Part shown: positions 15,563 to 26,810 of the stretch, one piece after another | Position numbering within the stretch: position 1 is the stretch's first letter | Layout of the letters: every line of letters starts with the position of its first letter | Origin: Eucommia ulmoides | Lineage: Eukaryota > Streptophyta > Magnoliopsida > Garryales > Eucommiaceae | Direction of reading: 5' to 3' | Assembly: GCA_016647705.1 (NCBI GenBank) | Contig: CM028327.1 | Span: 4,969,726-5,033,725, forward strand | Length of the DNA stretch: 64,000 bases | Notes under the pieces: model-generated | The model's database searches: none | What the model was told of the DNA's origin: nothing | Seen by the model: only the letters and a program-made list of their open reading frames with translations | Program-made: the position numbers and the translations under genes

Positions 15563-16283
15563 GAGTCGTTTACCAAAAAAATGTAAATTAAAAACTTTAA
15601 TTCTGAAAAAGATGTACATTTAACTTTTTTACAAAAAATAGAGTTAACTGATGTTGGGAACACAGAAGTCTGGAAAAAAAAAAAAAACGGTGTTCTTCCT
15701 AACGCCGGGTATACAATTTGTATTTTTTATTTTTTTTTTATTAGGTGAAGCCGGTGATGAGATGACCGGCTTCAAAAAAAAATTTGGTGGCCAGGGATCT
15801 CATCTTCGGCTACCCTTTTAAAAAAAATAAAATAAAATTGGTAGACGGTAATTTCATGCCAAAGATCAAGTTGTTGTGCGACAAGCAACTGGAACATGTG
15901 GCATTCATGATATATTCCTCTGTTCTTGCTTTAGAAACTCCATCCCCTTCATGATACATGTGTTACACAAGATCTTTGGCATGAAATTACCGTCTACCAG
16001 CCGGTGATGAGATCACCGGCCCAAATTTTTTTTTTTGAAGCCGGTGATCTCATCACCGGCTTCACCAAATAAAAAAGGAAAATACAAGCTGCATACCCGG
16101 CGTTAGGAAAACTGTTTTTTTTTTGTTTTTTTTTTTTTTTTATTTTACAGACAATGGTGTTAGGAACACCGACTATAGTTACCAGGTGTTCCCAACACCG
16201 GTTAACTCTATTTTTGTAAAAAAATTAAATGTACACCTTTTTCAGAATTAAAGTTTTTAATTTACATTTTTTTCAAACAATGC
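15563..16283. mobile_element. Foldback/MULE-like element with long inverted repeats in copy A
   Basis: Both ends share about 150 bp in inverted orientation (AATGTAAATTAAAAACTT, TTCTGAAAAAG.TGTACATTTAA, AGAGTTAAC.G.TGTTGGGAACAC). Inside is a second inverted pair (GTAGACGGTAATTTCATGCC and reverse) and a CCGGTGATGAGATCACCGG-type pair. Flanks are AATTTTAAC (15554-15562) and GATTTTAAC (16284-16292), a 9-bp target duplication with one mismatch, as in Mutator-like elements. Confidence 0.75.
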
Positions 16284-16479
16284 GATTTTAACTATCAATT
16301 TCCAATTATTTTTCTAGTGAAAACAATTCAATTGGATTTTCGTTTTAATTCTAAGGAACTAAATTGCCAAAGAAAAATAATTGAAATATAATATGGGAAT
16401 AATGGGCTTAGGGTTTATGCTCGTATATTTTGGTTATCCTGTTAAATTTCATTTCTTCCCGATCTACTAACTTACCAAG

Positions 16480-17070
16480 GTTCCCTTAGATTTCTAACCC
16501 TTTGTTCATAGGGGTGATAGAAGTAGTATCCTAAAGTTTTCTTAGGAAACCCAACAAAACTTGCAATATAGATTGCATCTGGTCTGCTTCAAGTCTTTCA
16601 AGATGAGTCCGACAACATCAAATCTTTACATACTTAATAATAGGGTTCCATCCACTCGACATCTCATTTGGTGTAACTAGCATTGATGTAGTTGGAACTT
16701 TATTCAGTAAATGAACTGTGTCCACTAAGCATATCCCCAAAATAAAATAAGTAAATCAGTGTGACTCATCATCGATCTGATTATATCTAATAGGGTATGA
16801 TTTCTCTTTTTTCATTTAGTTTGAGTTAGTCCAGAAACTCTAGGGATAAGTATTCCTCGTCTCAATCTGATTGAAGTGCCTCCTTACTTTTTCCAATTTG
16901 TTTATATACTTTATTTCCGAATTCAATGAACATTTCGAAAGAATCAGACTTGTGTTTCATAATATACACAAAACTATATCTAGAATTATCATCGACAAAG
17001 GTACTGAACTATGAAAATCTCTTCTAGAGTTGTGGAGCTCATGGGTCTACATACGTCAGTATGTACGAGG
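16480..17070 (-). pseudogene. Copia pol fragment (integrase region), truncated, copy A
   Basis: The antisense frame contains a degenerate Copia integrase stretch (LLNKVPT...TP.EMW and following residues), matching copy B at 19845-20640. It is cut by the duplication breakpoint within the region corresponding to HTDVCG. Frameshifts and stops are present. Confidence 0.75.
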
Positions 17071-18212
17071 AAAGTGGAAGGAGGAGGAGAAGAGGATTCC
17101 GATGGGGGGTGGTGGCAATGGATGGGTGGGGGCGGTGGCGGTGAGAGGATGGGGTGGGGGCGGAGGTAAATATAATTGTTTTAAAATTTAGGGGGAAAAA
17201 TATATTTTTGAAAATAGGGGGAGTGTTAATGATTTTATAAAAATAAAAGAATAAAAATTTATTTATTTTTAAATAACGGAAGGACATTATGTGTTTTTAC
17301 AAGAAAAAATTAATCAAAGGGGTAGCTGATATTTTTAAAATGATAGGAGAGGCTTGTGGTTTTGAACAAAAATGACAGGGGAGATAAGTGGTATAAATTC
17401 ATTTCTTAATTATGTTTTGATTTTGTATTTTAGTCCTATGATCCATCATCCCTTATATCTCCTATCAAATGCTTCCAATTAAGATTTACATCGTGTATCG
17501 TCAGCGCCACTCGCTATCACCACCCGCCGCCACTCACCGTCGAACTTTAGGACTCCGATCACCAAAGTCCTACCACCGGTTGTCGGATTTTTTTTAGTTA
17601 CTTGTAACTATTTTTTAAGTGTATTTTTCAGTTACACATAATTATTTTTAATGTATTTTGTAGCTACATTTTTTAAGTGTATTTTTTGTTACGTTTTAAT
17701 ATATTTTTAGTTACATTCACGTAATTTTCCGTTCACCGACAACTAAAAAATTTGTAATTAAAATATTTATTAAAAAATATTACTAAAAAATAGTTGAATG
17801 CAACTAAAAATAATTTTGGCGACCAGTAACCAGAGTTTCGGCGATCGTCAGTGGCTAAAATCCAATGATCGGCGATTGTGGTGTAGTTGTTGGTGACGTA
17901 ACGTTAATTAGAATATTAGTATTTTCATACTCTAATAAATCAGACTAAAAATAAAGTAATTATTTATTTTCAAACATTTTATTAATTTGATATAATCATT
18001 ATACCCGTCACCAACTCTCAAAAAGTAACTCAATGAATGAGTGCAAAAAAATTGTAATTTCAATATTGCCCCTGCTTATGCAGAATTTTGGTAACAAGTT
18101 TTTTAAGTTTTTCATGAAAATTAATATTGATAAATATTAATATTATATATAAATGCATTTTATAATTTCAATTTATCATTTTAGTGATTATTTTTTAAAT
18201 TATAAAAAAAAA

Positions 18213-18365
18213 AGTTACACGGCCAAGTTTGGGTTCAAAAATTTTTGTTTAGAGCCGGGTTTGGACATGATAATTGGGTCCGACTATAGGGTCAGACCGG
18301 GCTCAGGCTTACCATTTTTCTGTAATACCCTAGGTAAGGCCCAGCCTGGCCCAGGACCACCCCTA
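18213..18365 (+). mobile_element. 3'-end fragment of the hAT-like element family (copy B)
   Basis: Duplicate of 15011-15160, ending GGACCACCCCTA. It arose with the segmental duplication, not by a separate insertion. Confidence 0.6.
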
Positions 18366-19161
18366 CTTTTTAGTAAATATTCCATTGATTTTTTTGGTGC
18401 TTTACCCTTTTTTGCTAGTCCTACCCCCCTTAAAAAATAAACAAAAATAATTTTATTCAATTACTATTTTACCCTTTAAATTACAAACACGTGTCCCATT
18501 AACTTTTTATGTTTTACGCTTCTCTCTCCTTCTATCTCTATCTTCCTCCACCTTCTTCTCCGGTGAGCCTACTGTCAGTGTGGCCACCGGCACAGTGATG
18601 GTGCGGGAGCCAACGACGGTATTTTTGTTTTCTCTCTCATCTCCTAACTCCCCCACCCACCCCCCAGTTCCCCCACCCACACTGTTGGTCCACCCTAACC
18701 CCCCACCCCTACACACACACACCGTGCAACCTACCATCCTCATATCTGTTCTTTCTCTCTATATATCTAGAGAAAGAGAAAGAATGAAGAAAGAAGAAGG
18801 AAGAAGAAAAGAGGGGACCGGAGAGAAAAGAAAGAAGAAGAAGAATCAGAGAGGTATGAATGTGAGGGCAGAGGGTGGGGAAGGGCGGTGATTGCTCAAA
18901 TTTAATAACCATATTTAAGTGCAAAACTCCATAGTATAGCCGTTTGTAAGAGTGTTGAATTCACGACGGTTGGACCGTTTATTTTTCTAGTGAAAACAAT
19001 TCAATTGGATTTTAGTTTTAATTCTAAGGAACTAAATTGCCAAAGAAAAATAATTGAAATATAATATGGGAATAATGGGCTTAGGGTTTATGCTCGTGTA
19101 TTTTGGTTATCCTGTTAAATTTCATTTCTTCCTAATCTACTAACTTACCAAGGTTCCCTTA

Positions 19162-19841
19162 GGTGACGTTTGGTAACCGTTTCTGTTTCCATTCCAGCAA
19201 TGGGATGGAAATGAGATGGAATGGGATGAGATGAGAATTTTGTTTCCTTCTTGGGAGTAGAATCGCGTTTGGTAACGATAATTTTTTATTTTTTTATTTT
19301 TGTTTTAGGAAGAGAATCGCGTTTGGTAACGATTTTATCCTAAAATCAATTTATTTATTTATTTTAGATTTTTTTTTTGGCTGGACGGCATGCGGCGGCG
19401 ATGGCGGCGGGCGGCGGCAACGAGGACGACGGGGTGACGGTGCCGGAAGGCCAGCGGTGGCCGGCGGCCGGAAGGTGGACGGAAAGTTGCCGGCGGCGAC
19501 GGCAGCTAGACAGTGGGCGGTCAGCGTTGCCGGAGATGACCGACGATGGCCGCCGGAGATGGCCGGTGGATGGCGGCGGTGACCGGCAGACGGTGGACAG
19601 CGGCGGACGGTGGTGACTGACAAATGAACAATAACAAATGATTTTGGGAATGGAATGAGAATTATGAGAAACAACTTTTTTTTGTTTCTCATTTCTTAAA
19701 AAAAAAATGGGCACAATTCTCAAATAGGAATGAAATGGAAACGAAAACAAAAATTACCAAACGCTATTCCCAAACAGAATTCCCAAAAATCTGAGAATGA
19801 AATGGGAAATTTTGGAATGGAAACGGTTACCAAACGGGGCC
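19162..19841. mobile_element. Harbinger-like MITE with GC-rich core, inserted in copy B
   Basis: The termini are GGTGACGTTTGGTAACCG and, inverted, GGCCCCGTTTGGTAACCG, with TTA on both sides (19159-19161, 19842-19844). Copy A reads straight through the site (GTTCCCTTAGATTTC), confirming both boundaries and the 3-bp duplication. The core 19380-19615 is strikingly GC-rich (CGGCGG words) and gives long but meaningless open frames on both strands. Confidence 0.9.
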
Positions 19842-19844
19842 TTA

Positions 19845-20640
19845 GATTTCTAACCCTTTGATCCTCGGTGTGATAGAAGTAGTATCCTAAAGTTTTCTTG
19901 GGATACCCAACAAAACTTGCAATATAGATTGCATCTTGTCTGCTTCAAGTCTTTCGACATAAGTCCAATAACACCAAATCTTTACATACTTAATAATAGG
20001 GTTCCATCCACTCCACATCTCATTTGGTGTAACTAGCATGGATGTAGTTGGAACTTTATTCAGTAAATGAATTGTGGTCACTAAGCATATCCCCAAAATA
20101 AAATAAGTAAATCAGTATGATTCATCATCGATCTGATTATATCTAATAGGGTATGATTTCTCTTTTTTCATTTAGTTTGAGTTAGTCCAGAAACCCTACA
20201 GATAAGTATTCTTCGTCTCGATCTGATTGAAGTGCCTCCTTACTTTTTCCAGTTTGTTCATATATTTTATTTTCTGAATTCAATGAACATTTCGAAAGAA
20301 TCAGACTTGTGTTTCATAATATACACAAAACTATATCTAGAATTATCATCGACAAAGGTAATGAACTATGAAAATCTCTTCTAGAGTTGTGGAGCTCATG
20401 GGTCCACATACGTCAGTATGTGCGAGGCCTAGTATGTCGGTAGTCCTTTCCTAATGTCAAACAAAAGGTGACTTAGTTATTTTACCAATGAGACAAAATT
20501 CAAAAGTTGGCAATGGCTCCAAGCCAAATGAGCCTAAAAACCCATCTTTTACCGTCTTGTTAATCATTTTCTCACTAACATGACCTAGTTTGAGATGTCA
20601 CAAGTAGGTTGAATTTTCATCTCTCAATTTCTTTCTTGTT
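19845..20640 (-). pseudogene. Copia pol fragment: pre-integrase zinc and integrase region, antisense
   Basis: On the minus strand the degenerate frame reads HLKLGHVSEKMINK (gag-pre-integrase motif), then AHTDVCGPM (start of the integrase core), then IHLLNKVPT...TPNEMW (later integrase). Stops and frameshifts make it non-functional. It extends beyond the duplication on its N-terminal side, so it is the original locus from which copy A was cut. Confidence 0.85.
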
Positions 20641-22902
20641 ATATTTTCATTTGTTATGTTATTAATTTCACCACAAGTCTTCAAGTAATAGAGATTATTA
20701 AAACATATGCCAATGCCAAGCAATTCGAAATTGAAATAAAAAATACAGGTACTACTCTAAAAAATTCGAATAACCATCATTTATTTAAGAATGATTAGAA
20801 ATAATGTTTCTGAAGACATCAAGCATAAAAAAAAACACTCTCTTAATTTCAAAACACGATTACGGCAGGCTCAAGTGAAGGTCTCTAACGGCTAATACAA
20901 CAACTCTTGCTCAATTTTACACATGTAGGGAGAGTTTCCTTTTACTCAAACTTTTCTTTTCAATTAGACCTTATATAGTATTACACACATGCGAACTAAC
21001 ACCAGAGTCTAAAACCCAATAAAAAATATAATAGATTGTCAAACAAAAAGCAAGTCTGATATACCAATTTTTGTTTACTAGTAATAAAATTTAATATTTT
21101 TGCAAGTACAAGCTCGGAAATCAAAAATACCCAAAAAAGAGCAAAAACTAGGAGCAAAGATGCGACCTGAACCAGAGCCAACGAAAACAGATCGCGGGCG
21201 CGACCTCATCTGCAACCTATGAAAGGGAACCTTTTGTAACAGTTCCCCTATTTAGGGAACCGTTACGAAGGGGTGATTTTCGAGAATTTAAGGGAGAGGG
21301 GAACATTTTTGAGCCATTCTTGAACATACCCTTTTGAGGAAAAAGAACACCATTGAAGATGGGAAGCTTGGGTGGAAAACAAAGAAAAAATTCATAGCAT
21401 TCAACGACTCCATGACCAGCTAGACTCCCAAATCGGGTTAAGGTTGTATTTGTTTTACATTTGTCAAATGTAAATTTCATTTCTATTTCATTTCATTTTT
21501 TTTTTTTATTTCTTCTGTGTGTAAGGTTGTATAACAAGAATTTTGGTTCTAAATATTTTTCTCAATAAATCTATGTTCTAATATTCTTGTAAAAGTTAGA
21601 TTTGATTTTTTTTCTTCATAATTATGGTGTTAAATCTAATACATGTAATTTAGATTTAACCGTTATCCAACCCGGATTCTTAGGAATTGATACGAATTAA
21701 TAAGATAGATTATGCAAAATGATTCATTCATTTTAGATTAGTTAACATATGAATTGAATCGTGAAAATAATTCATGCTAATTAAGTAATTGATTCATCTT
21801 TCGTAGTAAGTTTGGCTTGTAGGTAGAATTACTTAATTACACACAACTAAATTTGAGAGGAATAAAATTTATGAGATCGATCGAAGAACATAAGCATGTC
21901 TCTAACCCAAATCTTTTACCTATCTTATTTCAATTAAAATATTGTTCTGCATTTTCATTATTAAAACTCAAAAGCCAATTATGTTTAATTCACTCGAAAA
22001 ATAAAAAAATAAAAAATAATTACAATCTAATCCATGTGGTTCGACACTAGTACTCCAACGTTATACTACCCAGTTTGCTCTAGATTGATAATTATAGTTT
22101 TGAGCAATCAGGAACTCGATCCCGAACAAATTTTCCGAAGGAAGACCACGATGACATATGTCTCATATGCTCAATCTTACAATTTAATATTTGATTTGAG
22201 GGATATTGATTTTAGATCTCATCATTTGCTTATTTAATTTGTCTAACATGCATCTCATACATATAATGAAATAAATAATTCCCCGTATATTCATGCTATT
22301 TGGGCCAAATAGAAAGTAACATAGATATGATTGCCCAATACACGTAGAAAATGGACTAGAATGATTATAGAGTTTTAGTTCAATTTAGCGTGATCCATTG
22401 GGCCGAATGTAGGTTTAATTAAGCTATGTTATAATAAATTATTTAATGAGACAGAATTAGGAGACAGAATATGCAAGCCCTTGAAAAACCCTTCACAAAA
22501 AATTACAGCCTTGTTAGAATAAACAGGCCAACTCCAAATTAAAACCATTAATAAACTAATCACATAACTCATACTATTTAAGTTCATGTTTATCCCATAA
22601 TCATCATCTCTTGTACAATATAATAACATGGTTGGACCAGTAATAAATATCGATGTTTCCTAATCTAATTAGGAAATTATTCTTAATTGAAATGTTAATT
22701 TAAATTAAATTAAATTCTATATCTATTAAAATTATCTCGTGATAATTAAAATAGAATCTAATTTTAATTTTGAATTATCACAATTGCGATTTGATTCTTT
22801 TTTATTCTTGTGATTGAATAATTGAATATTTATTTATTGCTCTCAATTTGACAAGAAAAATACATAATCGGGATAGAAAAAAACTTTTTGAAATAAATTT
22901 AC
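20641..22902. other. AT-rich intergenic DNA, no gene recognised
   Basis: It may include the 5' parts of the antisense Copia element, but no LTR pair or primer-binding site was identified. A small hairpin-prone stretch lies near 21225-21275 (GGGAACC...GGTTCCC-like words). Open frames are short and AT-biased. Confidence 0.5.
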
Positions 22903-22910
22903 TCTTGTTG

Positions 22911-23521
22911 TAGGGGTGGTCATGGGCCTGGGGCCTGCTTGGCCCTATCTCAGCCCGTTCATATTTTTTAGGGCTTGGACTTTAATTTTAAGCTCATAGG
23001 CAGGATTTGGGCTTTGATTTTTAGACCCAATCATTTAAAAAAAATTATATATGTATATATACATACACACTAACAAACTCAACCCTAGTTCATTTCATTT
23101 CATCCGCCGCTTACCGCCTCATGCCTACCTCTTCAATCTCCATTCCCAAAGCCTCTCTCCCTCCCTGCCTACATGTATTTCCTCACCATTGTCGTCTATC
23201 ATGTTCCTTCGTCATTGATCGCTTCTATTCGCCAATTTCGTTCGCCGTCAATCGCTTTTCTTCGCCACAAGTCTCGCGTTGTCATTGATCGCTTATGTTT
23301 TAGTGTTTATGTTTATATTTTAGTGTTTATTTTTAAATTTTAAAATAAATTAAAAAAAAATAAAAAATAAATAGGGTCAGGCCAGGTTTGGGTTTGATTT
23401 TTTTTGTAAGGTCAGGCTTGGGCATGAAAGTAGGGTTCGATCATAGGGTCAAATTGGGCTAGAGCCTAGTTTTTTTTATAATACCTTAACGAAAGCCCAA
23501 TCCAGCCTATGACCACCCCTA
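22911..23521. mobile_element. hAT-like non-autonomous element with 8-bp target duplication
   Basis: The terminal inverted repeats are TAGGGGTGGTCAT and, inverted, TAGGGGTGGTCAT from the right end. The flanks are TCTTGTTG (22903-22910) and CCTTGTTG (23522-23529), 8 bp with one mismatch, as expected for hAT. It contains GGGCTTGG/CCAAGCCC-like words and no transposase. Confidence 0.85.
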
Positions 23522-23529
23522 CCTTGTTG

Positions 23530-24113
23530 AAGGTGAAGTTTGAAAATGGGGTGGAGTGAATGAGAACCTTTCACTTTGCTTGACTTTAAATTTAGCTCAT
23601 TAGATTCAATAATAGATTCATTCACATAAAATATTTAATGAATGAGAAGAAAAAAAAGTTATCACACGCGGTCACTCAAAAAATCAAATTTTAAAATAAA
23701 TTAAATTCTATATCTATTAAAATTATCTCACAATAATTAAAATAGAATCTAATTTAAATTTTGAATTATCACAATTCCATATCCTTTAAAATTATCTCAT
23801 AAGATTAAAATAAAATTATTCAAAAAATATGTATGTATATTTTTTATATTATTCCATATTTTAAAATTAAAGTCTTTTTCTATTAAATTAAAATTTAAAA
23901 GGGATTTGAGATTTGAATATGGACAGTATCAAATTTAAATAAATAATAATCATTATCTATAAATTATTATCTCATAACAATTTAAAATAAATTATTAAAT
24001 ATTTAATTTAGGAAGGTTAAATTTAAATTTTGAAAAAGATACCAAATCTAATTTGGTGAGATCTTTGAGGAAATATTTTAAAAAATACGAAATCTGATTC
24101 AAGCAAGATTTTT
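23530..24113. other. AT-rich DNA with local repeats
   Basis: The words TTAAATTCTATATCTATTAAAATTATCTC and AATTATCACAATT recur from 22700-22790, flanking the hAT element on both sides and indicating an older local duplication. No gene is seen. The first word is given here only as a position marker; it is at about 23703. Confidence 0.45.
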
Positions 24114-24591
24114 GGGTGGTGTTTGGTAAGTTTTTTTTTTTTTTTTTTCCAATAAACTGGGATGAGATGTAAATTATGTTTCAGTTTTAGAGTATACCAA
24201 AAAAAAAAAACATGTTTGGTAACGACCATTATCCTGAAATTGTTTCTTTTAATTTATGAGAACAGAAACAAGAAACATGTTTTGTTGCAACATTTGTTCT
24301 TTTTTTCTTTAAATGTATGGTGGTCAGAGGGGTGGTGGCGGCCGAGGGTTGGCGGTAGTGGTGGTTGATGCCTAATGAGATGGGAGTAAGAATAGTTTTG
24401 TGGAAGTAAATAAAAATCAACATTTTTTTTTTATTTCTCATATTCTTAAGGAATTCAGGAAATAGTCTCAACTTACTTCCTAAATTTTGGGAATAAAAAC
24501 GTGTTTACCAAACGCATTTCTGTACATTAATCCCAAAATTTTGGTAGCGAGAATAGAAATCAGGGAACAAAAACAGTAACCAAATGAGGCA
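24114..24591. mobile_element. Harbinger-like MITE, family A, reverse orientation
   Basis: Left end GGTGGTGTTTGGTAAG and inverted right end TGCCTCATTTGGTTACTG match family A members at 29660, 42359 and 63456. Shared internal words are AATAAACTGGGATGAGAT, GTAACGACCATTATCCTGAAATTG and CCCAAAATTTTGG. The target duplication is imperfect (TTT/TTA). Confidence 0.65.
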
Positions 24592-25564
24592 TTAAAATTT
24601 AAATATGTTTCAAAGAAAAAGTCAATATTCGACTTTCCTTCGTATCATTAAATTGAGTTACCACTGTATTATTTTCATCAGCACTTAAACCTCATGTGCT
24701 TAAGTCTTAAGAATAATAGTTAAAAAAAATAACAAAACTAAGGGCAATTGCATCATTTTACTTTAGAATTAAAGATAATTTCATTATTTTCTTTCAACTA
24801 AATTCAATAGGGTCAATCAATGTGTCCAAAGTTTCAAAGGTGAAAATGTATTTTTTTTCCTATTCATTCTCTCCTCCTTTATCTCTTGGTACTTCACCGA
24901 ACACCGCCAAAATTCTCACCACCACACCTCAACCTCCTGCTACCATCATTATTGTCGCCACCATCGTCTTCAATTTATATTTTTTTTAATTAATATTTAC
25001 TTTTTGACCGAATAGAATACTTAATCATTACACTCAAGTCTTATTTTTAAATTAATATAAAAAAGTCGTTACTCTTAGCGATCACTTCTAATTTTTGTAT
25101 TAATTTTAACGTACGATATCTTCATATCATTAATAATCTAAAATTTGTAGTTTAACGGTTATCTAATTCTAGTATGCAAAACCTCCTCTCCAATGTTTGT
25201 ACAAAAAAAAATCATATAATCGAATGCACTTTGAACACTCCAGGTCATTTGATTTATAATTCGAAAATAATTTTACAGAAACATATTTATGAAAATTATG
25301 GCAATTTCTTTATTTTTTCTTAAAAAAAAAAAAAGGAAAACAATAAAATTATTAATAATACGTTAAAAATAAAAAATAAAAATTATATAATTAGTTAAAA
25401 TTTTAAATATATAAAAAACGAGTGATGTGATTAATTAAAAATTTATGTAAATCAGAGATGAGAGGAGAAGAGAAAAAATTAATAAAAAGAGACAATCTCG
25501 AAAGAAAATACTAAAGTTATTTATTTTAAATGAAACTATGTAAAATATTAAGGCCTTTACTTCC
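24592..25564. other. Nothing recognised
   Basis: AT-rich sequence with scattered CCACCACCATC-type simple stretches (24900-24970). No coding signal or element ends. Confidence 0.5.
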
Positions 25565-25800
25565 ATATGGCTACAGCCCGACACAGCTCTCGAATCTTAC
25601 AAAATCGGTCCAAAGAAGTTACATGTTTTTAGGCAAATTTGTAGCTTTTAGGGAAAAACATGTAACCTGTGAAGATACAAGTTTTCAGACGAACTTGTAA
25701 TTTCAGTGGAATAACCTGTAACTTATATGAGCCGATCTTGTAACTTTGTCGGTTGTATCCAATACAGCTAAAATGACAGTTATATTGTAATCAAGCCCAA
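25565..25800. repeat. Dispersed repeat, copy 2 (partner at 8420-8660)
   Basis: See copy 1. This copy begins near GCTACAGCCCGACACAGC and ends GTATCCAATACAGCTAAAAT. It has weak inverted ends (TACA..CCGACA.AG), so a small transposon is possible. Confidence 0.55.
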
Positions 25801-25904
25801 ATTATGTATATATATATAACTAATTGATAATAACACAGTTTATTTTGTAAAATAATTTTTTATTTGCATATAAAAATAAATAAAATATATTTTTTAATAG
25901 TCAA

Positions 25905-26060
25905 GTCCTTAACAATACACCTCAGCTGATGAACATGACTGGTGTTTGGACCCAAATAGTAGTGCCAACGTACGTGACTGTCTGTCTTTCGAGACATCAT
26001 CATTTGTTTGTGACGGACAAATTTGTCATATAATTAGATATTTGTGGCCAAATGACAAAA
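25905..26060. repeat. Dispersed repeat, copy 2 (partner at 11540-11700)
   Basis: Contains CAGCTGATGAACATGAC, TTGGACCCAAA and AGTGCCAACG in the order seen at 11575-11625. Confidence 0.45.
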
Positions 26061-26635
26061 CTTCAATTCATGAAGGGCCCATCATCTTTTACCATTAAAG
26101 ATTTTTATTCGTATCAAATGTCTCTTTAAATAATATTTTATTTATTTTAAAATATATTTTTATTTAATTTTAAATAAATATTTACATTATTTATTTTGAA
26201 TATAATAACAATTATATCAAAATAAATTAAATATATAAAAAAATAACATTGCTTAACATTCAAATTATTAAAATTTGAATGATAAAAATATAATTAAATA
26301 AAATAATATAAAAAAAATTGAATAATACACTTTAATTAAATAACCTAAATTAATCTAATTAAAATAATTTATTTTAATTCAATAGTCAAATTAAATAACT
26401 CAAGCCCATTTTGTACCCAAAACAAAACAATTAACATTCTTGGCGCCAAAAGAAGGAAGCTCTCCAAATGTAGCTCATGTTTAAGAGTAAAGGGATTTTG
26501 CCTACTCTAATTCTAGTGCGTTGGAGCACATTTTTTCATTATTGTTTAACCAGAATGTCAGTTAATTCATTTGCCTAGTCTTTTTGCCTACTGGGTTAGA
26601 GTTGTTGGGTATTCTTGAAAATTCAAAACGCGTTT

Positions 26636-26746
26636 ACTATTCATACATACGCTATCTACTGTTCACGCGGAATTCACTATTCATGTGTATTCCACTGTTC
26701 AGTGTCTGTGGAAATGTGTATTGTTCACGTGTGTGGCACTTTTCAC
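26636..26746 (+). repeat. Degenerate CTGTTCAC / CTATTCAT short tandem motif
   Basis: About six copies of an 8-10 bp motif (CTATTCAT, CTGTTCAC, CTATTCAT, CTGTTCAG, TTGTTCAC, CTTTTCAC) recur roughly every 18-26 bp. Several are followed by CG or GTG. It may be part of an LTR or a satellite-like remnant. Confidence 0.55.
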
Positions 26747-26810
26747 TCGTTGAAAAAATCAACACAATACCCCCATTGGACTTCTTATAAACTAGCTTCG
26801 TTTTAATTCT

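Larger units (their letters stand above)
13875..17070. repeat. Tandem segmental duplication, copy A
   Basis: From GAAAGTGGAAGGAGGAGG onward the sequence matches 17071 onward in the same order: the G-rich GATGGGGGGTGGTGGCAATG tract, TTTTACAAGAAAAAATTAATC, the GTTACTTGTAACTATTTTT block, a hAT-like fragment, and antisense Copia pol. Copy A alone carries the foldback element at 15563-16283. Relative to copy B it lacks about 180 bp near 15310. It ends inside the Copia integrase sequence at GTACGAGG, where copy B begins. Confidence 0.9.
17071..20427. repeat. Tandem segmental duplication, copy B
   Basis: Second copy of the 3.2-kb unit. It shares AAAGTGGAAGGAGGAGGAGA at the start and CATACGTCAGTATGTGCGAGG at the end, with a GAGG micro-homology at the junction. 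It carries a Harbinger-like MITE (19162-19841) that copy A lacks, and it lacks most or all of copy A's foldback element. The Copia fragment runs on uninterrupted past the end of copy B. Confidence 0.9.

Noticed and set aside
16610..16760. Possible functional Copia integrase
   Set aside because: Stops and frameshifts interrupt both copies, and copy A is truncated at the duplication breakpoint.
19377..19750. Overlapping open frames on both strands in the GC-rich MITE core
   Set aside because: Frames open on both strands at once are a composition effect of CGGCGG-type repeats inside a mobile element, not coding sequence.
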